The translations under genes were made by a program, and so were the position numbers. From Camillea tinctor (Eukaryota; Ascomycota; Sordariomycetes; Xylariales; Xylariaceae), in assembly GCA_022578605.1 (NCBI GenBank), contig MU394053.1:1136229-1200228 (forward strand): a stretch of DNA of 64,000 nucleotides, given 5' to 3'. This document shows, piece after piece, positions 38,081 through 50,800 of the stretch (the first letter of the stretch is position 1; every line of letters begins with the position of its first letter). The notes beneath the pieces are model-generated. The model was given only the letters and a program-made list of their open reading frames with translations, did no database searches and had not been told where the DNA came from.

Positions 38081-39142
38081 ATGGCAACAGCCCGCTTCCC
38101 GGCTTTGCGCCAACTGCTGGGCTGCTCAAGCCGGCACCAGAACAGCCTGCACGGATTCCTCCTCCCCTCAACTCGAAACCAACGCCGCTGGGCCCAGGTT
38201 CACGATGTGCGCTTCCTAGCCACAACCCAGGCCTCCCGCAACATCACCGAGAAGTACCGCGAGAAGCTCGATCGCAAGGCCCGCGAGGAAGGGCACGACG
38301 ACATCGACGGCCTCAAGGCCGCCTATGCCGACCGCATCCAGGAGGTCAAGCGCAAAGACAGCGTCTCCATCCCCGGTCTCGACGCCCTCCTCGCCGACGC
38401 CGAACCCGCCCCGCAGCAGCTCCCCCACACCGCGACGCCCTCGTCCTCCGGCCTAAGCCAGAACTCCCCTCCCGCCCCCAACTCCCAAACCTCGTCCACC
38501 AGCAGCAGCAAGCCCGCCGTCAAGCCCCTCTCGGCGATCCTCGACCTCCCCAAAGCGCGCGCGCTCCCCGTGAAGGAGCTCTCAGCCGTGTGGCGCCTGC
38601 GTCACGCCGTCGACGCCAACTCGCTGTGCGCGGTGATCCCGGCGTCTAGCACGTACGCGGCGCTGGAAGCCACGGCGCGGCGGCACCCGGCCTTCGTGCT
38701 GCCGGTGCCGCGGGGCGCCGACGTCGGCGCCGAGATGCACTTCCTGCAGTGGGTGTTCGACGCCGAGACCGACACCGCCACCGTGCTGTTCACCCAGCTG
38801 GCCGAGTACAAGGCCCGCGGCGAGTGGGCGCTGCCCCACACCAGCGTCACGCACTACTGGGACCGCCGCCGCGGAGGAGCGGAGGGACAAGGCGAGAGGA
38901 GGGATGGCATATCCGAGCTCGAGAACCAGGATGTCGTCCTCATGGCCGGCAATGTGGTCGAGGGCCGCGGCGCGAGCGTCCAGGATGCGAAGTGGCTTGT
39001 CATGCTTATGCAGCGGTTCTATGGTGCGGAGGGGCGCGCCGGGGATGGCGTCGCGAAGAGGGCGCTGCTGGACCAGTTTACGCGCGGTGACAGCTCGTTT
39101 AGCGTCGAGAAGCTGTTAGAAGAGAGTGAAAAGTTGGCGTGA
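38081..39142 (+). CDS. atp11: Mitochondrial F1-ATPase assembly chaperone Atp11 (ATPAF1)
   Basis: Matrix chaperone that binds free F1 beta subunit and prevents its aggregation before assembly with alpha. One exon, 353 aa, starting MATARFPALRQLLGCSS. Seen: Arg/Ser-rich mitochondrial presequence (about 1-45), segment TEKYREKLDRKAREEGHDDI, a Pro/Ser-rich linker, and the family core VKPLSAILDLPKARALPVKE, LSAVWRLRHAVDANSLCAVI, RHPAFVLPVPRG, EMHFLQWVF, TATVLFTQLAEYKARGEWA, and MAGNVVEGRGASVQDAKWLV. Length and order match the ATP11 family. The gene is much richer in G+C at third positions than its neighbours, probably an expression or domain effect and not a sign of transfer. Confidence 0.95.
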   Translation: MATARFPALRQLLGCSSRHQNSLHGFLLPSTRNQRRWAQVHDVRFLATTQASRNITEKYREKLDRKAREEGHDDIDGLKAAYADRIQEVKRKDSVSIPGLDALLADAEPAPQQLPHTATPSSSGLSQNSPPAPNSQTSSTSSSKPAVKPLSAILDLPKARALPVKELSAVWRLRHAVDANSLCAVIPASSTYAALEATARRHPAFVLPVPRGADVGAEMHFLQWVFDAETDTATVLFTQLAEYKARGEWALPHTSVTHYWDRRRGGAEGQGERRDGISELENQDVVLMAGNVVEGRGASVQDAKWLVMLMQRFYGAEGRAGDGVAKRALLDQFTRGDSSFSVEKLLEESEKLA

Positions 39143-40260
39143 GTTCACTAACCTAAGGGGAAAGGGGAATGTGGAGGAAATTGATTGCATGGTGGCTGGC
39201 ATATACAAGTATATATATAAAGAGTAAAGGGGGTTTCCTTGGGATTGGCCTCGGCAATGGTGCCTTTGCGATAGAGAGAGGTCATTATTTTTAAACATAA
39301 AGGGGGAAGGGGTAGTTTATCATAGAGTGGGAGATTCATACACCGGGAAAGAAGTTGTATTCAGCCTCAGTAGATCATATAAGAGACGCTACATAGCGAT
39401 CTTATTACGACATGTATATATAAATATATCATAAACAAAGGAGGAGGGGAGGGGGGGAAGACCCCCCGTGGATGGCGTTAGGGGAAACGAGATCGGATTT
39501 CTGCCCGGTCATTTCTCATCGATCTGGAAATCCTGCTCCGCTCTATCATCCAGTGTGTTTAGATTAAATAGATAAAATAGGCTACGCTCCTGAAGAGAAA
39601 AGAGTGTAAGGGAATCGAAAGACAAAACTTTCGGTGTGAGTGAGTGACTATAGATCGCATTTTTTTCTTTTCTTTTTTTTTCTTCAAAAAAAAAGAAAAC
39701 CTGAAAATTTTGTATGTTATAATAAGCTAGACATTGATACGATTTATTACTATCTTGTTAGTGAAAATACTTATGATATACCATACGGCAGATAAAATAT
39801 CATAGGTATTCAGTTGTGGATTATATACACACTTATTATGCCTATTGTCTATACTTGATGTCAGTAACCTCTTAAGATGTATATCCCCATCTGTATTTTT
39901 TCCTCATTCCACCTCAATTCAGATACATACTTATTCTAATTGGCTCGGTAGGTAATATATATCTTATATATTACCCAGGTTAGATACCTGACATATACCT
40001 TCTATGCACATTTCTTCTTCTTGGCTGTGTTACGCATTTACTGCACTTCGTCTTGCTTCTTCCTACCCCTCTCCTCCCTCCTTCTAATATCCCACTTTGC
40101 CGTTTTCTTTCCAAGAAACTCGTATAGTTTCCAGAATACTCCCTCCCTCCCCTTTCTTGATGATTCCCCTCTTCCCTCACCTCTCTTTTCCACTTTCTAC
40201 TCCTGAACTAAGCTCCCTTTAAACCCCCTTATTAAAAAATAATCACGTATATGTACGTTA
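39143..40260. other. Intergenic region between convergent atp11 and CoA-ligase genes
   Basis: About 1.1 kb. No supported gene. Contains poly-A/T runs (39660-39705), a G-rich run (39440-39460) and AT-rich sequence. Both flanking genes end here, so it should carry two 3' UTRs. Confidence 0.6.
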
Positions 40261-42294
40261 CTACAGCTTAGGCCCCTCCGCCCTCGCGTCCTCCTTCTTA
40301 GCCTGGTCCCTTAGCACACGGCGCAGCAGCTTCCCACTTGCATTCTTGGGCACCTGGTCGATGAAGCGCACGCCGCCGCGCAGCTGCTTGTGGTTAGCCA
40401 CGCGAGTAGCCAGCCAGTCGACGATCTCGCGGGCCTTGGCCTCCTCCTTCTGCTTGTCGCTGATGGCCTTCTTGACTTCGTCTTTTAGTACGATGTAGGC
40501 GCGCGGCACCTCCGTCTCGCGCACGCGGTCGTGCGCCGAGATCACGCACGCGTCTGCTATGTCGGGGTGGCCCAGTAGCAGGCCCTCGAGCTCGGCGGGC
40601 GCGACTTGGAAGCCCTCTGTTGGAAGGGGAAAGGGGGGTTTGGGTTAGTTGTGGATTTGATTCAGCGAGGGAGGGAAAGAGAGAAGAAAAAAAGGGAGCG
40701 GGTAACGTACTGTATTTGATAAGTTCCTTTAACCGGTCCGTGATATACAGGTTTCCCTTGTCATCTATATACCCGATATCGCCGGTCTTGAAGAAGCCAT
40801 CCTTGCTGAACGTGTCGGCCGCGAGATCGGGACGGTTCAGGTAACCGGGGAATACGTTGGGGCCCTTGACCCAAAGCTCGCCCTCGCGGTCGGGCCCGGT
40901 GGCACCCTGTAGCTCCTCGCCCGTCGCAACATCGACGAGCTTGGCCACGACGTTAGGCACGAGCTTGCCAGCCGAGCCGCTGGTGCGGGCCCAGTCGCAG
41001 ATGACGCCCTTGGTCAGCGTGGGCGACGTCTCGGAGAGGCCGTACCCTTGCATCACGGGGATGGTAAGCCGTTTCCATACCTGGTCGATGAGCTCGGGAC
41101 CTAGCGGCGCCGCCCCCGAGTTGAGGAACTTGATACTCGACAGGTCGTAACGCGATACCAATGGGCTCTTGGCCAGTGATAGCACTACAGGTGGCGGTAC
41201 CGCCGCGAACGTTATCCCGTACTTCTGGATCGCCGCGCAAGCCCGCTCCAAGTCGAACTTGGGCAGGATTATTGCCTGCACCCCTAAATACACGCTCGCA
41301 AGAGCAATACAAGTCAAGCCCTGTAGTAAGTGTTTTAGCGTTGTATCCCGTTACTATTATCTACTACTATACATATATATATTATATGATAGGGAAGAAG
41401 GGTTAGGACATAGGGGGGAGTAGCACTCACGTATACGTGGAAGAAGGGCAAGATAGCAAGTTGCTTATCGCCCTTCCCATCCTGCCCTCCCGAATGGTAC
41501 AGCCCGTTCAATTTCTCGATGTGCGCGAGCTGCAAGAGGTTCGACACCATATTATAATGCGTCAGCATGACGCCCTTCGGCAGGCCCGTGGTGCCCGAGC
41601 TATACACCAGGAACGCAAGGTCCTTCTTAGCATCCACCCTAACCGGCCTCCCCCTTCTAGCCCCCTCCCGGTCCACCAGCTCGGTGAAATGCGGCACCCT
41701 GCGCTCGGGGTCCCTCTGCTCGCCGATGAGCACCACGTGGTCGGCGGGCAGGCCGGCCTCGCGCGCCGCCTCGCGCACCAGCGGCAGGAACGGCAGCTGC
41801 GTGACCACGCCCTTGGCGCCCGCGTCGCGCAGCTGGAACGCTAGCTCGCCCGCCGTGTACGCCGGGTTCGCCGTCGTCGCCGTCCCGCCCGCCCAGTGCA
41901 CCCCGAAGAAGGCCGGCGCGTAGTCCACCGTGTTAGGCGAGCAGAACCCCAGCACGTCCCCCTTGCTGAAGCCCCAGCGCGCGCGCAGCCCCGCGCCGAA
42001 GGCTGAGGCGAGGTCGCGCACCTGCGCGAGCGTGTACGCCCGGGTGGGGTTCTCTGCGTCTATGTATAATTCTAATTTAGGGGGGTGTGAAGGTTAGTTT
42101 TTTTTTTTTTTGTGTGAATAAGATTGGATGTGGTGTTAACGCAGGTTGGTGATATTGCTGCTTATGGAGTGTTATATATATTTACAAAACTTACCTTTAT
42201 CATCCGGAAAGGGCCTGTCTTTCCTCTCGAATATGAATTCCCATAAATCGAGGTTAGGGATGTCTAGGTCCGCGTGAAGCGACTTGATCACCAT
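40261..42294 (-). CDS. 4-coumarate-CoA-ligase-like acyl-CoA synthetase, predicted peroxisomal
   Basis: ANL-superfamily enzyme that adenylates a carboxylic acid with ATP and transfers it to CoA. The acid could be a phenylpropanoid, aryl or fatty acid and is not decidable here. Exons: 42294-42195, 42059-41431, 41320-40711 and 40616-40261, giving 564 aa. Seen: P-loop-like AMP motif SSGTTGLPKGVMLTHYN near residue 185, VMQGYGLSETSP, GELWVKGPNVFPGYLNRPD, FKTGDIGYIDDKGNLYITDR, hinge LKELIKYKGFQVAPAELEG, and catalytic lysine in KNASGKLLRR. The protein ends PKL, a variant type-1 peroxisomal targeting signal. Donors are GTAAGT, GTGAGT and GTACGT, and the joins restore conserved motifs. The coding sequence is GC-rich like that of atp11 next door. 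Confidence 0.93.
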
Positions 42295-44044
42295 TGTGGC
42301 GTAGCTTTGTGTGTAGCGGTGATAGTGATGTTGAGGAGGGGGGAGGGGGGAGGATGGCGATGATGATTGTATAAACCAGATTGCTAAAGACGAGAAAAAT
42401 TAATAGGGAGAAAGAAATGAAGGTGAGTAGCGGTGACAATGGCGAGGATGATGATAATGGTAGTCTAGGTTCCCCTGCGACGGCTCGAGTCAAGTACAGC
42501 TGTAAGTATTTGTAGTACCACTGCGCCTCCGATAAGGTAGAGGAATAGGGGAGGGCCCGGGCGAGGGTCTAAGCCGGGTATCGTCGGTGTGGATATCGGA
42601 ATCGCCTTTAAAGTGAATACACCGAACTCCGTATTTCGGAGTAGAGATCTTATGTGTGAATATATATATGTCTGGTAGAGGTAGATATGGAAATTTGACT
42701 TTGATAAAGGAGTTAAGACATGAGAGACTTATATAAATAGAGTTGTAAATGTCACGTCTTTGTTTGGTATGTATCGATATTAACTTCTTAACGTCGAAGC
42801 GTTAACGTGTACCAGGTATTACATGTAAGACTTAAGAAAAGGTAGATAAGTGATGACAGTTCAAGTTAATGGGCCAATTACATACTATGTAATGTTTATA
42901 TCCTACTATATATGTACAGGCCAGCACTTACGTACTCATAACCGGCAGGATTCCCCGTCCTGTTCACCTCAACCAACTTAGCGTAATCCACCTATGACCT
43001 CAAGCGTTCTAATCTTTGACCCTTTCCCCCCCAAGTAAGGGCTTTGGAATTAGGATCCGTGTGGGGCTGGCCAATTTGCCCGAGGTTGTTAGAGACAGAC
43101 TCCACAATGTATGTCAGTACATAACCTACTAACCTACATATGTACCAAGTCTAGGGGGCTGGTATATCATATTAGTTGTGTAGTGTCTGGTGATGCTAGT
43201 GTAGTTGGAATCAAAAGGGAGGGTTTGCAGAACAAACAAAGTCAACCCGATTGTTTGGAATTAAACTGACACAAAATTGACAGGCGTACATACCCGATAC
43301 ATCAGCATCTTTCCGAGTTAAGCAATTTATACCGTATAATACCTACGGGCTGACCAGGCGCACGGTGTGAGTGGCTTGTCATGCGCACAAGACCTGACCA
43401 GCTGACCCCAAGATGTGTACTTAATCTAGAGACATAGCAAACCATCCCAAAGATTTCCCCAAACTTCCCCCGCAATATTTTGGAGTTCGCTTATCTTCAT
43501 TCAGCTAAGTGGCTACCTACCTAGTGGTACATAGATCAAAACATACACTTACACTATATTTCTAACCAATTGACTAACGAATATTTACCTAGGTTAGAAT
43601 AACTCAATACCGACATGATCAAGTCGTTGACGCATGAAGCACGGCGATTATCGATTCTCAATTCTCACGAAACCTTTTGACTGCGCCAGAAATCCAAACA
43701 GTGCATGCGTATTTATAAAAACTACCTAACCCTTAGTCGCTTCGTATATATACTTTTAGAGGTCCCTATTCAAACAGATCATTTCCTCCTTTCGCTTTCT
43801 ATGATATGCAAAACGATGTGTATTGTAGTTGAAATGTAATAGGTGGCATCCAATAGGTCTTATCGTGGATAACGTATGCAAATCATATGCTACTCGTCAA
43901 TCGTAAGATGAGAAAGAAAGAGACAAAAGGGGGAAAACAGACCTGATACGGTAGTCAGAACCCCTGAATCTCCTACGCCCCGCCCTCCCCCAAAAGCTTG
44001 AGTAGCATATACTTAGGCCTAGGTTGATGATTACGGATTAGATA
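42295..44044. other. Intergenic region
   Basis: About 1.7 kb between the CoA-ligase start and the sterol-esterase stop, both on the minus strand. No supported gene. The first 150 nt after 42294 are a CCTCCCC/ATCATC-rich promoter side. TATATATATATG occurs near 42660. TACCTACCTAG motifs lie near 43513-43525. Confidence 0.55.
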
Positions 44045-46228
44045 TTATGGTGAATCGCTACTTGACTGGTCGATTTCTTCCTGCTCTCCCTTTTCCTTGG
44101 CCAGGTCGGGCTTCCATGGAGCGACATTCTCACAACCCTTCGGCACGCGGCACTGATCGCGGACATTGCACGTCTTCCATAGAACTTCCCGGATCTCCGA
44201 GAAAATCTGATCCACGGCATCCATTGCCCAGATGACGTCTAGGTGCTCGTATTCAGGTAGAACCTTACTGTGAACCACCTTCACATGGGGCTCTCGGCCT
44301 CTTTCGAAACGGCGGAGCAATTTCCGGCCATCGACGAGGTCGTCGTTGCCGGCAACCCACAGCGCGAATGGGCAAACTTGTTCGTTATACCACGCCGTCG
44401 AGCCTTTAGGCGACCTCTTATGATGGCCATCATGCTTGTGATGTAGCAACGAGCTCTTGTGTCGGGAATGCGTCTCTGCCACATGGTGCCCATCTGTCTC
44501 ATCTTCTCTCTCCTCGTTGCGTAGCTCTTCCTTCGTAGACAAGATGCACTTATGCCTTGCAAAGCATTCCCGGCCGAGCCACCACCGCATCGACTCGGCG
44601 CTCACGTAAACTGGGGCGAATTGGAACATGCGATCTTTCAGAGCGCGGTCCCAACGCGTGTCCGACCAATCGAACAAGAAAGAAAACACCTTGTAGCCGA
44701 GCCAACCGTAGAACCTAGGCGGTAGTATCGAATGCATCGTCATCATCAGCGGGATAAATGCATGTATGCCGAACACGACACGGAATAGCGCCGGCGATAT
44801 GACCCGCATGAACTTGAAGTACATTTTGCCGATCAACGGGCCGGCGTAAGCGGCCGGAGCAAGCGCGCAGAACACGGTGAGCTTTTCGCCAAGGTCCGGC
44901 CGTTGCTCTTTTGCCAAGGCCACAAATGTCTCGGTAGTGCCTTGGGAATGGCATATCAGTCCGATCTTCTCAAATCCGGTTTCCAAGAGGACTCGCGAGG
45001 TCAAGGCAGGCAGGTCGAAGACACCCATCTGCCGGATGTTCCAGCACCACATGCGAGGGTCGGAATATTCTAACAAAACATGCTTCGGAGTGAAACCGCA
45101 CCTATTATTGCCGAGCCACACATCATACCCAGATTTGCAAAGGTAGAACGCAAGCGAGTCGTCGTCATTTACACAATATGCACCAGCGCTCTGTAACAGA
45201 CCATGCATAAGCAACACGGGAAACTTTGGCTTCTGGTTGGGATCTTTCAGTCGCTTTTTGTTGTCACCGGTGAACAGTTCGGGCCCCTTGTACGATCTTT
45301 CCGATTCGTCCAGTCTCGTGTACTCCTTAGGGTCGTAAACATGCCACAAATCGATGATGAAGCCGTCTTCGGTCTGAACTTGGAATTCCTCCACGTCCAG
45401 GCCGACCCGCCGCGCATAATATCCGACATCACATATAACAGGATCGGGGCCGCCTTCGGTGGGGATAAAGCCATCGTTGCCCGGGACGCTCTCGTGATCG
45501 GCAGGGCCTCTATCTAGGGACTTCCGCCTCCTCCATAGCCTCTGCTGTTCTACGCGCAACTTCTGCCTCCGAACTTCTTCCTCGTAGAATGGCCGCTGGG
45601 CGTCCGGGTTGCGAAAGGTCACGCGAAGCCAGATCCTCTCGCAGATAGTAGGTATGCTGGTGAACAATGCCCCGAGGACAACCACACCTAGAAAGCCTGC
45701 GCTCAGGAAAAAGGACGACGCCCTAAAGGTCATGCATTGGAGGTCGCGAAGTATAGAGGGCGGGCCGTATAGAGGAAGGGGGGGAAAGAGAGGATGGGTG
45801 TTAGACGGCGGCATAGACCGTTGCAATGAGCCCTCAGCTGACTTCTGTAGCGATTTGCCATTTAGGTGAGAGGGCAACATGAGTGGACTCTTTGTTGAAC
45901 CTTCTGCCGGCGACGATGCCTCCGGGTCGTCGACATGGTTAATTGTATTCTTTGTGTCCTCGCCGCCCAGCTTTTCGTTTAAAGTGTTTAGCATATGAGC
46001 CTCCTCGAGCGGCACGGTAGGAAGTCGGTTGCCGTCCGCTGTCACGATGACGGGATCTTGCGGTGTAACAAACTCGGCCTTGACCGCCACCGAACCCGTG
46101 TGCTCGCTGCTGTGCGTTGGCTGGTGAGAGAGCTTCTCGGACTGCTGAGCGAACTCGACAGCGCTGCGAGCAGCTGAAGCAGTTGAAAGAGACTCCCCAG
46201 GCTGGGAAAGGTCTGAGGCGTGGGCCAT
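44045..46228 (-). CDS. Membrane-anchored sterol ester hydrolase / acid-lipase family (Yeh1/Yeh2/Tgl1-like)
   Basis: Predicted steryl-ester lipase releasing free sterol and fatty acid, acting at lipid droplets, ER or plasma membrane. One exon, 727 aa. Seen: about 165 N-terminal residues of disordered sequence; one hydrophobic helix SSFFLSAGFLGVVVLGALFT near residues 172-195; abhydro-lipase entry motif FQVQTEDGFIIDLWHVYDP; PVLLMHGLLQSAGAYCVNDD; SGYDVWLGNNRCG; nucleophile elbow GLICHSQGTTETFVAL with the serine near 426; acid residue in VAGNDDLVDGRKLLRRF; and catalytic histidine in PEYEHLDVIWAMDAVDQI. A His/Lys-rich insert (HHVAETHSRHKSSLLHHKHD) interrupts the cap region. Yeh-type anchored esterase fits better than secreted gastric-type lipase because the single helix is internal and there is no signal peptide. 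Confidence 0.92.
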   Translation of the reverse strand: MAHASDLSQPGESLSTASAARSAVEFAQQSEKLSHQPTHSSEHTGSVAVKAEFVTPQDPVIVTADGNRLPTVPLEEAHMLNTLNEKLGGEDTKNTINHVDDPEASSPAEGSTKSPLMLPSHLNGKSLQKSAEGSLQRSMPPSNTHPLFPPLPLYGPPSILRDLQCMTFRASSFFLSAGFLGVVVLGALFTSIPTICERIWLRVTFRNPDAQRPFYEEEVRRQKLRVEQQRLWRRRKSLDRGPADHESVPGNDGFIPTEGGPDPVICDVGYYARRVGLDVEEFQVQTEDGFIIDLWHVYDPKEYTRLDESERSYKGPELFTGDNKKRLKDPNQKPKFPVLLMHGLLQSAGAYCVNDDDSLAFYLCKSGYDVWLGNNRCGFTPKHVLLEYSDPRMWCWNIRQMGVFDLPALTSRVLLETGFEKIGLICHSQGTTETFVALAKEQRPDLGEKLTVFCALAPAAYAGPLIGKMYFKFMRVISPALFRVVFGIHAFIPLMMTMHSILPPRFYGWLGYKVFSFLFDWSDTRWDRALKDRMFQFAPVYVSAESMRWWLGRECFARHKCILSTKEELRNEEREDETDGHHVAETHSRHKSSLLHHKHDGHHKRSPKGSTAWYNEQVCPFALWVAGNDDLVDGRKLLRRFERGREPHVKVVHSKVLPEYEHLDVIWAMDAVDQIFSEIREVLWKTCNVRDQCRVPKGCENVAPWKPDLAKEKGEQEEIDQSSSDSP

Positions 46229-47890
46229 GGTTTGATCACCAACTTTGGGAGTTGTTGTTCATCTGAATTGGTATTGTCGATAGAAATCGAGATGCGAAAT
46301 TCAGGGGTATTTTTTAAAGGAAGAGCAGGGGGGCGAGGGGCGAAGAGGGCCTTGCATTAAAAAAAGAAAAGAAAAGAAAAGGCTCTGGCATGTGAATTAA
46401 TCTACCTCATTAATAAGTATAGAAGTAATAGGAAATACTTAAACGCCAAAAAAGTGAAAAATAAAAAAATTTGTTGACGGATGCAAGTTTAGTCGAGGTT
46501 GAACGTCATGGATTTTTGACGATGGGTGTAAGTGCCAGATCCGGTTTTAAAAGAGTTGGTTTGTTAAAGTAATGAACGAGTTGGATGTGTGAAAACTTAT
46601 GATCATTAGTTACGACGCTTGCTGACCACCAAAAAATCACGGGCATGCTATCAGATGGTTAAATACCTGGTTTATCTAGTAAGACATATTACGTCACAGC
46701 ACTCAGAGACTTTTAGAAAGGCAAAAATAAAATAAAATAAAAGAGCCCCTGGGACCTGAAGGGGGGAGGGGCTGTTCAGGTGCTAAGTCCGTCTAAAGAT
46801 TGTCCTACGTTAGGATGATAAATTAGGTAGTTATTAGTGAAGGGGTAGAGATTGGAATGACTAGTTAGTGTGTATGTATGGGCAGGGTAGGAAAGAGAAA
46901 GCGATCACATGTGAAGAAGCGAAAAGAAAAAAGAAAAAAGAGAATTAATACTTTATTCTCTCCCAATTGGTTGAAGCCATGCTTAACTAAACTAAGTCAC
47001 GATCATAATTCAATTATTTATTATAATAAGCTAATTAATAAGAGGTGTTAGAGTACATATTATGTATGTACGTACCTAGGTATACCCAAACAAAAAGGTT
47101 CAAATATGTCAGTACAATCTTTAAATGATTAATTGATTGATCTAACCTACGTATAATTGAGTTTAAGTTCAGGTACCCAACGTTAGATCCTATGCGGGTA
47201 AGAATTCAGATGAATCGGCCAACCTAAAATAGTCCAACTTACACCACATACTGCCAAGGTACATGCACATATGTATATAGACATGAACAAGACATCACAG
47301 GGAAAGTACATTAGGTAGTAGGTAGTTCAAACGTGTCCCATGCCATTGATACATAACTTTAGATGCAATCAATCTGCTGTATGACTTTAGACATAATCAA
47401 TCGGCAACTACTCCGTACAAAGCAGCCCAAGCCAGGAAGTACAAGCCCCATAAAAAGTATGTACTGTGTATACTAACTTAGTATAGTAATGGTACACTAC
47501 AGCACCATACCTCGGTCAAAAATCCATTGATCTGACTTGACTTGCCATGTCACAACAAAATCGCAACAAGCTACCAAAACAAGACCCCGAAAAAAAACCC
47601 AATAATATAGAATAAACTACCTAGCTTAAGTAACCTCCTACCTGAACCTACCTTTATTTGATCCCGCCCTGCCTTTTTAAACTAGGTTAAACCTTTTACC
47701 CTCTTCTTGCATACAATATATTGAAAACATCTACTAAATTACCAATACCTGTAAATGGACTAAACAAGAGACTATGGTATAGCTCGCAAGGTTGCGGGGC
47801 TTTGTCGGCGCGGCGCATTACTACGTACAACCAACTCTTCTGATCTTGCACCGCGGTTGACCGTTGACCGCCACCAAACTATCTGTCAAC
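46229..47890. other. Intergenic region between divergent sterol-esterase and pex6 genes
   Basis: About 1.7 kb. A shared divergent promoter region with no supported gene. AAAAGAAAAGAAAAG runs lie at 46360-46380 and 46920-46942. TACGTACCTAGGTATACC is near 47068-47085 and further TAGGTA motifs near 47310-47325. Confidence 0.55.
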
Positions 47891-50800
47891 ATGGCCATTC
47901 CAAATCACGACCCTGCCATTAGCCGAAAGCGAAGAAGACGACGACGACAAGATAAACCCCCAATCTCGGCAAGACTGGTTCTAGATGGTCATGTAAAGGG
48001 AGACATCGGTTTCCTGTCTGACGACTTGTTTGCCGATCTATTCCCACACTTACACCACCACGGTAAGTAAACCTTCTTCGTATGCAATGTCTACACATAC
48101 ACATACATATATCTAACCCGGCTCGATTTCTGTTCAACGCAGACTCGAACGAAGGCGACCCGAACCAGTATCCTGAGATTCACCACGTCGCCATTGCCCC
48201 TTGGGTTCCCAATGTGAGGCCCCAACAAACCAACTGGACCATTGTCCCCGTCGTCAAGTCCACCGAACTCGCCCACTCCAGCGTTCAGTTTTCGCCCGAA
48301 TCCCTGGCCTTGCAGAACTTCGCTACCACCCTCCAACAGATTGCTCCGTCCAAGTTGTCGAACCACAGCAGGAGCGGCATCGAGATACACATTCTAGACG
48401 TTGAAGCTATAGCTCTGGACACCGTCTTCCTGAACCTCGAGAGCGATATCGTGAAAAGACTGGAGAATGGAGAGGGCAATTTCTTCAGAGAACACCCAAC
48501 CGACAAGGGAAAGGACCCTGCTGTTCCTGCAACCGCTTCAGATCGACTAGCCTCTGCGTTGAGAGTCGCCTTGGGCACCCTCACGGTTGTTCATACCGGA
48601 GACCTGTTCCCTCTACCACTAGCACCACATCCCATTACACACACCGCGCCTACTCCGGGAAAGGTGACACTATGTGAACCAGTGCAGCAGGGTATCCTAA
48701 CCCCCAAGACTAAGATCATCTTGACCAGGGGGCATTCCCAAACGAAACAGGACCGAAGTCCTATAAACACGACACAGACCCTCAATGGAGCTTCCCAGAG
48801 CGATGAAGATGCCTCCACGGACCAGTTCTACTCTGCCGCTGAGGAACGGGACAGGCTAGATGCGCCAAGTGATAATGCTGGCTTTGTCACTGACACCGAC
48901 ACCGAAGCCTCGGACATGGAAAACGAGGATGACCTTTCCGACGATTCCATGGACGACATGATCTCTCTTCAAGTACCGACACTACCCAGTACTAATGTCG
49001 GCGGGATCCCCACCATACCAGGAACACCGATGACCATTGGACGTGGCAGAAAGACGAACGGTATCAATACTCCTGGCTCTGTGTTTTCGAGCTTTACGAC
49101 AACCACTGCGCGTCCAGATCGTCCCAAGGGGCGTCTTTTCAAAGCCCATGGTCTGATGAGTCCCATACCATCTGACTTACTGCACCCTAAGCCGGGATCC
49201 GAGGATGATGAGGAGACGCGTATATACGTCGACATTAGCTCGCTGACCAGGATTGGGTGCTTTTCTGGGGACTGGGTACGGGTGGAGGCATCCGAGGAGC
49301 CCCCTATGAACGGTTCAGGTTTGCTTGGTCTTGGGAGCTTTGGAAGTCCCGGGGCGGAGGAACCGGTTTGGCGACCTGCCAAGGTCTACGGGCTTCCAGA
49401 GGGTTACTCCCGCCGACCGGTAACCCGAATCGCAAATTCGAGGCATGACAGCATTAGTCGTCGGTTGTCTTTCTTCGAGTCCCAGGTCCAAAAGCCTGCT
49501 GGTCCGGGAGCATACATGTCACCGCTTTTACTTGCCAACCTAGAGAGCACGCCATATGTTCGTCTTTCACCCCTGAAGAGACTAGCATACCCTCGACCGG
49601 GTCAGGCCAAGATTACCGGTGCATCACATCCTCCATATGCCCGAGAGGTTACTATCCAGCAGATAAGGACACCCTTATCTTCTGAGAAGGCATTACAAAC
49701 AGCTATATTAGGTGGGCTAAAACACCACTTCGTTCGAAGCACCCGTGTGGTCATGGCAGGTGACATTATTGGGGTACCGATTGACACGAGACTGGGGAGA
49801 ACCGTCCAAGAAGCGACTGGTGCAAACGACGGACTCGACGTTGACGACATCCTAGCACTTTCCAACTCAAGCAAGCCTACCGCCGGAGACACGTACAAAC
49901 CTGATGGTGTTGCTTGGTTCAAGGTCAGCCATATCATCAGGCAGAAGTCGGATGCTGCCGATGAAGAAGAAGAAGAGGATATTTGGGGAGGGGTCGCTTG
50001 TGTTGATAGTTCTTCAACCCAAATTGCCCAATCTGGGAGTACTATCAACTCTATCCCAGGCACAAAAGATAGCAATTGGCCGTTCTATCTGCGTATCGAA
50101 GAGGCACCCCAGCCTGCACCTGGTACGGTACCGCCAACAGTACCACAACCAACAAAAACTATTATCCCACCTCTGAGGCGACGGTTGAGGGAACTCATGG
50201 CAGCTGCTACGAGCAAGCGAGCGGTCCACCTAAAGATGCCACCCGTAGCCGTTCTTTTAGTGTCGACGCAGCGCAACATTGGGAAAGCTACTGTCGCGGC
50301 TAACGCCTGTTCGGACATTGGCCTCCATACCTTCACTATTGATGCTTATGACATCGTTAATGAAAGTGGAGCAGGAGGGAGCGACGTAAAGACCGAAGGC
50401 TTCCTAAAGGCCCGGGCTGATCGAGCTATGAGTTGCGGACCGGACTGCTGCGCCCTTTTAATCCGTCATGTAGAGGCGCTTACCGCAGATAGGATGATCA
50501 CGGCTATGAAAGAGATCCTTGCGGATGCCCGCGTCCTAATCGCAACTACAACCGAGGTTGATAAGGTGCCAGATGGCATACGGGGTCTCTTCACACATGA
50601 GCTTGAAATGAGTGCTCCTGATGAGGGCGAACGTGAAGGTATCCTGCGCACTATTATAGATAGCCGAGGTGTGCCTCTAGCCCCTGAAGTAGAGTTAAGT
50701 GGGGTTGCTGTCAAGACTGCGGCCCTCGTGGCTGGTGACCTCGTTGATGTGGTAGAGAGGGCGATGGTAGCCCGAGATTCACGGCTCGAGACCCTAGCTA

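Noticed and set aside
49904..50176. Short ORFs in other frames inside pex6, the Ca2+-ATPase and prp39
   Set aside because: Shadows of well-supported coding exons, without splice or start signals of their own.
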